A DNA stretch of 64,000 nucleotides. Origin: Curvularia sp. ZM96. Lineage: Eukaryota; Ascomycota; Dothideomycetes; Pleosporales; Pleosporaceae. The translations under genes were made by a program, and so were the position numbers. The stretch lies in NCBI GenBank assembly GCA_022457065.1, contig JAJGBQ010000001.1, forward strand, positions 4,526,001 through 4,590,000, written 5' to 3'. Below are positions 56,146 to 64,000 of this stretch, piece after piece (position 1 is the stretch's first letter; each line of letters starts with the position of its first letter). The notes beneath the pieces were generated by a model, which was not told the DNA's origin, searched no databases, and was given only the letters and a program-made list of their open reading frames with translations.

Positions 56146-59100
56146 CATGGGTGGCATGCCCTGCGCGTCACGTCCCTGCGGCCCGCCTACGATCCGTCAC
56201 GTTCTTCATTTCGCTTGCCTTTTTTTCGCTCTCGAAGCCGAGACTGATAGCATTGTCAGATGACGAAGCAAGGCAAGCCCATTTCATGCATGGATACCCT
56301 ACCAATAAAAGCACCCGCGTCAACGGCCGCCCATCGAATCCAGACCAGTGCAAGGAGCAACGGCTCCGTAATCATTTTGGGTTCGGAGTCGCCGGTGATG
56401 TGCTGATGCATAAGTCTTTCCCCAGTTTTTTTGTGTTTATCTTCTGGCCGCCAATGGAAAGGGGGGTGGAAAAGATGACTTGTACGCTATTACGATTGGA
56501 TTTGCATATTGGTGTTTGGTTATTTATTTCTCGTTTAGTCTTTGGTCGATGCCAACTGCGGCAATGCTCAGTTTTGAGCACTAGGTACTCTCGTTGAGAA
56601 TGATGACCGTTTTACCGCTCGAACCATGTTCAGTTGCTCTTGAGCATGATGTTATGCCCTATGTGCAGACCCTGGGAAGGCGTCAGAGGAGAACGGGTGG
56701 GGCCCCAATGGCTTTCATGAACGGTGAGATGGTTTCTGGGGAGCCAGTTGGTTGGTCAAGCGGACACGATAGTCAAAGCATGGCAATACACCTTGAGCGA
56801 GCTGGCCGTCAGCCAATATGTCGGATCAGCACAACGTAACCCGTATGACCACGATTCCGCGTACCATCATATCCAAAGTCTATCGAAGCGCAGCTATTTC
56901 TCCAAACTCTCCTTAGGTCCTCTCAGCAAAGGCGAAAACCACTAAAATTCAGAAAACATCCAAGCGAATGCCAAGTGAATAGCATAATGGTTCCTATACC
57001 ACTACACACCACCAAATAGACGCCATTTAGGCAGATTCATCAGTTAGCCCAGAGCCTAAGCCGATCGTGTGCTCAGCCGAGTAGGATCTTCGCCTCTCGT
57101 GAGAAAAACCCTCTTTTCTGTTCGCCGGACGTGATGGCGCGCGTTGACTGGGCGGACTGGGAAATTATCCATATGAGCCGCGGGGCAACGCTAATGCAGC
57201 CTCGAATATATTGGCATTCGCCCAGCGTGGCAACGGAGAAACACTGTGTAGAGAAAGAGGGGTACACGCACACAAACGCGCACATGTGAACACAATAGCT
57301 TTTCGGTGCAGCGAATCAGACATTAGGGAAGAACGGGCGGAAGGAGAGCAAAGAGGGTGTGGCTTTTTCTGCCACAGTGTACGGGAGCGCGTTGTTCCGT
57401 ACCTGCGATCATGCAGGCGAGCAGTTGCACTTGCATGCGAGATGGGTGTCGGGAAACTAGAGAATGACCGGGGTAAGAGAGAGAGCTGGGCGGGGGAAAT
57501 TGCATGTTGGTATGCGTCGCCTACTTTTGTTCGCTTACTCCCGGAATGCTGCAAGACATGGACGCCTCTTTTATTGGGCGCATTATCACATTGCTTTGGA
57601 AATTGGTGTGATTCTTTTCCGGTGGCGTATACACAAGTCGTGCTAGTGTACGTATTTGCTCGAGTGTGATTCAATGAAACTACCTGTTGCATGTAGGATA
57701 CTTGTCACAGTGGGACGATTACTTCCTACATACGAAATCATGACGAATACAACGATGAATACGATGACGACGATGTAACGACCTGGCCTGAATAGACCTG
57801 CGTACGGATACTAATCTGATAAGGACCTAATACTCGACCTTAGTACTCTACGGCCGTTGACGAAACAAGAAAGAGCGAATAGGTGCCGCGAACGGTTACG
57901 CAGATGCACCGAGAACTGTATGTCTTCAACTGCCGCAACCGAGGACGAGATTTCCTGCCATCCTACCCGATTCTGAAACTGGCCATCTAACCGCGAAACG
58001 GCGGCGCTTATTCCCAGATCCGCTGGTCCCAATCCGGGAACACGAGTCTTGGTCGGCCCGTTAAGGCAATGGAAATTCCTTGCGTAAGACACATTGACAA
58101 CTATTCTGACCGAATAGGTAGACTCTCTCATAGGACAACAGCTGAAGCTACAAGACAACACTGCATGCTGAGCTGTCATCCTTACCATGAGGAAATATCA
58201 AAATTGGTCGGGAGCATGGTGATAAACATAGTCTACTTCCACTCTCGTAGCTTCAAGCCCGCCCTTGCACGAAAAACCCTGTACATTCACAGACAGACAG
58301 TTCTCTCACACCACTATGACATGCGATGATGTGCACAACAGTGTACGACCGAAAATACGAACTTCTGAAGCAACAGCAGATTGATCGTCCGATATCCACA
58401 TACCCACATCTGCAATGACCCAGGCGTACGTATCGGTATTCCCAACGACCCACTTGATACCCACGCCGAAGCCCCGTGCTCTGAGTCCCGGGTCCCGAAT
58501 CGCAATCCTTATGCCCCGTTCTCCAAATTCTAGACTTTCAGGCTCCAAATTCGCAAATCTCCAAACCGATTCCCATGGCGATCTCCAAATGCTATGTCGC
58601 TCATCCCAATGCCGTGGGCAGTGGGGAAGAGACAGATATTCAACGACTTCAACCATATATCGTTGTTAACCAGTAGACTGGAGAACCACGCACATCGCAA
58701 AACCACAGGCACAAATGGACATCACCAATGTTCCCTGGCTCTAGCACCCCACAAAAGCCTCGCTATGATCCTACCACCTTATCATCCACCATTATACCCC
58801 CAGGTGCCCTCTCATCTCGCAGAAAGGAACAAGCTAAGCCAACCAAATCTCCGTCCACAAACTACTCACCCAAACATCCAAACGTGCGGAAAATTCAAAG
58901 TTTCCACCGCCATCTCCGACCGAGAAACTGAAAAACTTGCCATCAGCGGAGATGATATACCCAAACCATACACCACAATAGACGCACACTCCATCACGCC
59001 GCAATCGCATCCCTTTTCCTCCTCCCTGCTCGATACTCACAAAGAGCAAAGTCTAGACTACGCAACAACGATGCTTCACTTCTAGAACCTCACTTGTGAC

Positions 59101-59976
59101 TACTCATCCCTTCCAGAAACCCCCCTCATCACGTCCCTCTTCTCGCCCCCTTCCTCCACCTAACCCATACCTCTCGCAAAGACCCAAAACCCCAATATAG
59201 TACCCTACGCAATCAGTGATGAACTTGCTTACCAACCCATGCGGCGTAGGCCCTTTCCCGCTTCACTCCCAACAAAAATCACCACGAAAATCATCCCGAG
59301 TCCTTCCCAGCCCCAGCCACAGCCACCGCAGAAGTGGATCTCTGTACGGAGTACTCTTCTCCATTCTATACGCATTCAATATGGGAATTCCCAATGGGAG
59401 CGCGCGCGGGCATAGGCGCCCGAAGAGAAGCCGTTCCGTTGGGTCGCCGTCGGTCGCTGTCGGGAGGCGGGTGGTGTGCCGGGGGGTCGGTAGCTGTTTC
59501 ATCGTAGCAGGGTACACAGTAGAAATAGAGAGGAAAAGGGCGGAACGGGGGTGATGACGTGGATGTGTGGCGAGGTTACTTGTGTATTCGGGACGCGAGG
59601 ATCGGGGCGATGAGGTTGTCGGAGAAGGATGTAGAAAGGGGGTGGAGGAGAAGGAGAGAGAGGAGTGAGACTATGCTTGTTTTCATTGTTGGATGGGATT
59701 GGTAGGTAGGTAGGGTATTGCTACATATTCTGAAGTGAGGCATTCTACTAGTATCTGCCGTGATGTAAAGAATGGACATGAAGATATGGTGAAGAGGGGT
59801 GTGGTTACATGCGCTGCATCTTCCTCTTCCTCCTCTTACTCTAAACTCAAAGAAAAGTCATGTCGTACTGACAAGGCGCCCACCCTTTTTGTAGCCAAAA
59901 AAACTCGGATTTGGTATCATTGTTAACGCCGTTACACCCAAGATGAATACAAGAAGAAATCAGAAAGGAAAAAACA
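56146..59976. other. 3.8-kb convergent intergenic stretch
   Basis: Between the GH45 stop and the stop of the rhodopsin-fold gene. Short frames on both strands without family resemblance. TCTCCAAA-like words recur at 58522-58590, and C/A-rich simple sequence extends from about 58780 to 59180. Confidence 0.4.
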
Positions 59977-61695
59977 TCAACTTCGTGACTGCCGTCTGAA
60001 ATACGGCGGCGGATGTGGATAAATCTCATCGTCGTCTTCATCCTCTTCCTCATCTCCTATACCCCTCAGCCGTACAGGCGATAACGGCGTGATGGGGCTG
60101 TGTAGCAGCGGCGTCGCAGAGTAGCGTCTCGCCTTCGGGCTCACAGGCGGCGACTCTAGCTCCATGCTCTTGCAGCCCACACTACCTCTCTTGCTGTATT
60201 TGCTTTCGACGAGCGTAGGCGCGGACTCCAGACTGCTGCCCACGCTGCGCACGGTTTCTAGGACGTTGGATTCGCCTTTTTCGCAGCAGCTGGAGGCTTG
60301 GTAGCTGTTACGGCGGGAGCGGGAAAAGTACATGCGCTTGGGGTAGCGGTGGTGGGGAGCGTCGTTGTTGGTGATGATTTTTCCGGGATGGTTGGGCTTC
60401 CTGCATTCTGTGACTTTGCTGGTCACGCCACCTTTCTTGTCGTCAGAAGAGGATCGCGTGGCTAGGCTGCTTGAGAAATCGTCCTGGATGCAAGGGAGAA
60501 TCTTGTGAACTACGCGCGACGTTCGTGACTTCTTGGACCTGCGTCCATAGCGGCTGTCACCGGCGGAAGAGCTGGATAGATCCCATTGTTGCCAGTTGTC
60601 GCTGCGGGCGTCGCGTTCTCTGGGCGTGGCTTTTGTGCGGAAATCGAAGATCCAGCGGGTGACAAGGCCGCGGAGAATGGGGATGTTAGCTACAATGATA
60701 GCGACATTGTTTTCAATGTGGTTGATGCAGTAGTCGATCGGATACGTCCAGTCAGGCTTGAAGAGCGTATACAGACGATCACGGTATGAGAGATAGATTT
60801 TAGCTGCGCCGATGGCAGTGACGCTGGAGAGGGGCGTTAGCTTCGTCTTGGGTACTATATCGACATTACTTACGCGAGACTGCAGGTAAAGACTGCCAGT
60901 ACGACGAGACGGGAGCGTAGACGGGCGCTCATCATCCTTCGAACGATGATGAAGGGAATAGGCAGGATCAAAACGTCGGTGAGCAGGTTGGCGCAGGTAA
61001 CCCAGATCAACATCTCGCCCATCTTATGGCGGCCCATGCAGTGCAGACCCCCAAACGTCCGTGGCTTCCAAGTGTTGCCGGTTAGTGGCGGGCAGATGAA
61101 GATGTAGAGGAACCATGGGATCAAAGCGCTTCCAACAGTGAAGACCAGGATGGCGTAGAGTGCTCGCCTGAGCCACTGAATGACTGAGCCAGCTCGGAGG
61201 AGGAGTAGAATGATCGATGTCTTGACAAGAGGCAATATTGGTATGTTCAACAGATTGAATGCCATGACAACCTACAGGCTGTCAGTATTGTAGTTGCAGT
61301 GCATCGAGGCAGTACATACGGCGTAGTATTCGTCATAGTTTGGCTCTATCTCATCTGGAGGCACCTCCCAGATGTGCACGCCAACATGCCACATCTTGAC
61401 ATCTGTGGCTCGTCAGTAAGCAGTAATGATACCTCCTATTCAGTACGAACGTTTGTATGAAGGCCCTATTAAGGCGATTGACAAAAGCAACGGAAGTATG
61501 ATAAGCCAGTCATCTATCCCCCAACTCGTCAGTTCATGGTCGCATAAGAAAGAGTCCGTAAGTAAGCTTACCCCAGCTCAAGCGCAGATTCAGCTTCCGC
61601 CGAGTGTATATTCTCAGAATAACAAAAACGGAGGCCAAAAGGGGAGTGCCAATGATGACGCCCAAGCAGGTGAGCTGAAGAGGATAGGTAGGCAT
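59977..61695 (-). CDS. Fungal rhodopsin-fold (PTH11-like) seven-helix membrane protein
   Basis: Exons 61695-61572, 61513-61451, 61402-61320, 61271-60874 and 60823-59977 encode 504 residues. Introns of 48-58 bases keep phase; the second has an unusual GTTCGT donor. Predicted helices include GVIIGTPLLASVFVILRIY, WLIILPLLLSIALIG, NIPILPLVKTSIILLLLRAG, AILVFTVGSALIPWFLYIF, MLIWVTCANLLTDVLILPIP and LVVLAVFTCSLASVTAIGAA. The motifs RIYTRRKL, LSWDDWLI, KTSIILLLLR and ANLLTDVLILPIP are those of the large fungal 'rhodopsin domain' family that includes Pth11-related receptors. The C-terminal 200 residues are a Ser-rich cytosolic tail with SPP and SPITPLSP sites likely to be phosphorylated. Ligand and role are unknown; no CFEM domain is present. 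Confidence 0.85.
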
Positions 61696-63303
61696 CTTGA
61701 CTGACGAAGCCCACGGGCAGAAAACCTGAAGAAATCGCAAACCCACATCTCGCGGTGCTCACGGGTAAGCATTCGCATATAAACGCTTTCCTCCCCAAGG
61801 GCGCAGGGTCGAGTGCGGACACCCTTGCTAACTCTTGCGTTGAGCGCCTGGGAAAGGCACAGCATCCCCGCACTTCCGTGCATGCTGCATATTAACTCGC
61901 ACCGAACGAATCAAGTACCCCCGAAGCGTCTCCATTTGCGCTGCGGTCTAGTCTCCCGGCTGTCACCCTCACGTGGGCCGGGCCTGTACAAGTTTGTGCT
62001 GAATGGAGTCGCTGCATCCGCGGCGACCTTGCCGCTTGAGTTTGGTGCGACAGACACCCATCTGGCGTCTTCCCACCCTCCCCTTCATTCCGGTCCGGCT
62101 CTAACAGGATCAGCACAGCCAAGCCAAGAGTGGACGGGCGCTCGACAAGCCGGAGCTGGTGTTTTGCAGAAAGGAGCTTGGCCCTGGACTCTTGCGCGTC
62201 TGGCACAAAGACGACGGCGGCAGGTGTTGTGCGTTGCATGTGTGCAGGGCCGGTCCCGAGAGGCGTCGAGGCGATACAGGGCAAGCGCTAGGACGGAGGC
62301 CCGCTGGCTGGCTGGTGTAACACACATTTCCTAGAACCCGGACCGCTCGAAGCGTGTCGAGTAACCGATCCCTGCTGTGCTGCAGAGCGAATCTGGGGCC
62401 GCCGTTTAATATCCTCAGCCCAATCATGCGGTGGCGTGTATAGTAAAGTACCACACTACCGATCAGAAATCAGAGTTCGGGGATGCATCAGCGTCACTAA
62501 AGAAAGAGGCATGGCAGGGCACGGCAAGCGGTAGTGGTGGTGCAACGTTTATCGCGTGGCCTCCCAGCCAGCCTCAAGGACATACCTGGCCCGATTGCTT
62601 GAACTCTCTTCCAGGAACACCCAATCCATTCCAGGAGCTCAGGCCATGGTTCAACAGGTGTCAGATTCTCGTTCCGATGGTGTTTCGTCAAGGCAACACT
62701 TGGTGGGGAGCCAGTGTGACAGTGGGCGCAGCGCTGCGAAAACACCGTTTCGCATGGCCAAACTGGCCGTCCGTCTTGTTCAGGCTCCACTTTGAGATCG
62801 TCTATAGTATGTACTTTCATCTACTGTCATTGCTTCCACAGCCGTCAGACGAACCACGTCGCAGCAAACTGCCGATGACCCGTGCGTCGTTATATTAATT
62901 TGCCCGCGATGCCGGAAACACTGTCCTCATGAGGTCATTTGCTGGTGGGGTAGCTTCGTCGTCGCAGCATGGCCATCCTTGGAAGCGCCCGGGCCGTATG
63001 TCGTTTTGCTGACCCAGAACTTGGTAGTATAGATGGTGTTCCCATAACAGAATGGCACATGACTCTGCGACCGACTTGTATACCAATTCTCCGTTACTAC
63101 TCATACATCGTTAAAGTGCCAATGCCTGCCAAATCACCCGTAGCGCATTGAATCCTGGATACGCCCCAACGCCGTCAATCATGTGTTCAATGCAGACATT
63201 ACCCGAGTGATTGCAACCATCGCGTGTCTCTATCTTCTCTTCCCATATTCAATCGTGCTTTTGCCACCTGGTTTTGCCCGTCGAGAAAAATGCATCTTCA
63301 GGT
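61696..63303. other. 1.6-kb intergenic stretch
   Basis: Promoter side of the rhodopsin-fold gene and 3' flank of MOB1. GC-rich frames exist on both strands at 61813-62454 but lack any conserved motif. Confidence 0.4.
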
Positions 63304-64000
63304 CTAGTCACTTTTCAGCATGCTGTCCACCAAGTCTCCGAGTGGTCCCCAAAAGTCTTTGCTTCCATTGGCCAGACCATGCTCGTCGATGAACAGCACA
63401 TAGTGTTTGAAACTTGTGTTGAGGTGTGGCTCTAACCCCAGTTCGATAATGACGGGATAGTGGTGGCAGTATATGTGTGCGTAGACGCGGTACAGGCGTT
63501 TGAACATGTTGCGAATAAGAGAAGGGAACGCCTTGGGGAAAGGAACACCGATGCGCGACGGGAACATGGCTTCGTTGTCGACGTTCGACTGCACCCATGC
63601 CATGAGATGTTCAATGTATTCCGGTGCCGGCATCTTCGTAGGTTTCTTGTAGTTTTCCGAGTCTTGCCAGAGGTACTCGAACCTACTCACTGTCAGTGCG
63701 ATGCCCAGGCCGCGCCCAAACGCTTGCTTACTCGTCTGTAGCCTTCATCTCTGGACAACTCTGAGGCGAACAGAACTCAGTGATAGATCCGTAGAGCAGG
63801 TTGATCTGGTTGTAGAAGTCGACGACTGCGCTTGCGAATCAGCTAGGTTCCATCTCATGTTCAGCGGCATTCCCACCATTAACTGCCAACCATTCGTCCT
63901 TGTCTTCTCCTTCGGGTAGCCTGACCGCCTTCCTCAAGCTGCCGCTCCCGAGCGTAGCCTCTGCATACTGCTTGAGCTGCCAGCTGCTCGTGCCTCGATT
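63304..64000 (-). CDS. MOB1: MOB kinase activator (Mob1), N-terminus outside window
   Basis: Three exons are visible, 64000-63877 (partial), 63825-63732 and 63682-63304, giving the last 198 residues. Introns of 51 and 49 bases join ..WLAVN|VVDFYNQINLLYG and ..KATDE|FEYLWQD in frame. Mob1 marks: GTSSWQLKQYAEATLGSG, the zinc ligands in FCSPQSCPEM and in YAHIYCHHY, VQSNVDNEAMFPSRIGVPFP, LNTSFKHYVLFIDEHGL. Mob1 binds and activates NDR/LATS kinases (Dbf2 in yeast) in mitotic exit and septation. The first part of the gene lies to the right of the window. The C-terminal stretch (GSKDFWGPLGDLVDSMLKSD) fits the usual last helix. Confidence 0.93.

Noticed and set aside
57165..57692. 175-codon minus-strand and 152-codon plus-strand frames
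   Set aside because: The two overlap nearly completely and neither shows family features.
61813..62454. Open frames of 110-173 codons on both strands
   Set aside because: Composition is Arg/Ala/Pro-rich in every frame as expected from GC-rich noncoding DNA; no conserved motif.

Overview
The window reads as nuclear DNA of a filamentous ascomycete, most likely a Dothideomycete of the Pleosporales type. This is inferred from short introns of about 47-60 bases with GTAAGT/GTATGT donors and CTGAC/CTAAC branch sites, from the fungal-only families present, and from secreted plant-polysaccharide hydrolases; the species cannot be named from sequence alone. I support 22 protein-coding genes, most of them as full exon models. 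Two run off the window: a transcription-factor-like gene at the left edge and MOB1 at the right edge. I found no convincing tRNA, rRNA, intact transposon or CRISPR array.

Layout. 1-7.3 kb (minus strand): N-terminal part of a probable transcription factor, a 1020-residue fungal membrane protein and a secreted GH5 endo-mannanase. 7.3-14 kb: sparse, with one unknown small spliced gene. 14-21.6 kb: LSM1, a short-chain dehydrogenase, an APP1-type phosphatidate phosphatase and a lysine-rich small protein whose start codon is split by an intron. 23-28.5 kb: a zinc-cluster regulator and a TauD-like dioxygenase, convergent. 28.5-34.6 kb: a 6.1-kb stretch with no convincing gene. 34.6-46.3 kb: a housekeeping block with an unknown spliced gene, NAC-alpha (EGD2), ribosomal eL14, an F-box-like protein, a NUP53-type nucleoporin, SAR1 and ATP synthase subunit d (ATP7). 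48-56.2 kb: a PIR-repeat cell-wall protein, a small LEA-like protein, a DUF1757-like membrane protein and a GH45 endoglucanase homologue. 60-64 kb: a fungal rhodopsin-fold (PTH11-like) membrane protein and MOB1.

The genes do not form a single pathway or a secondary-metabolite cluster. Functional groupings are loose: secretion (SAR1), lipid signalling and actin patches (APP1), translation (NAC-alpha, eL14), energy (ATP7), mRNA decay (LSM1), nuclear pore (NUP53), mitotic exit/septation (MOB1), and secreted or wall proteins (GH5, GH45, PIR).

The most unusual signals are in splicing and catalysis. SAR1 can only be read as a canonical 189-residue protein if a 2-base micro-exon is included. The lysine-rich gene at 20.7 kb has its only methionine codon divided AT|G by an intron. 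The last intron of ATP7 is GC-AG. The GH45 homologue keeps the N-terminal catalytic Asp motif but has Thr where the general-acid Asp should be, and it ends in a hydrophobic GPI-like tail.
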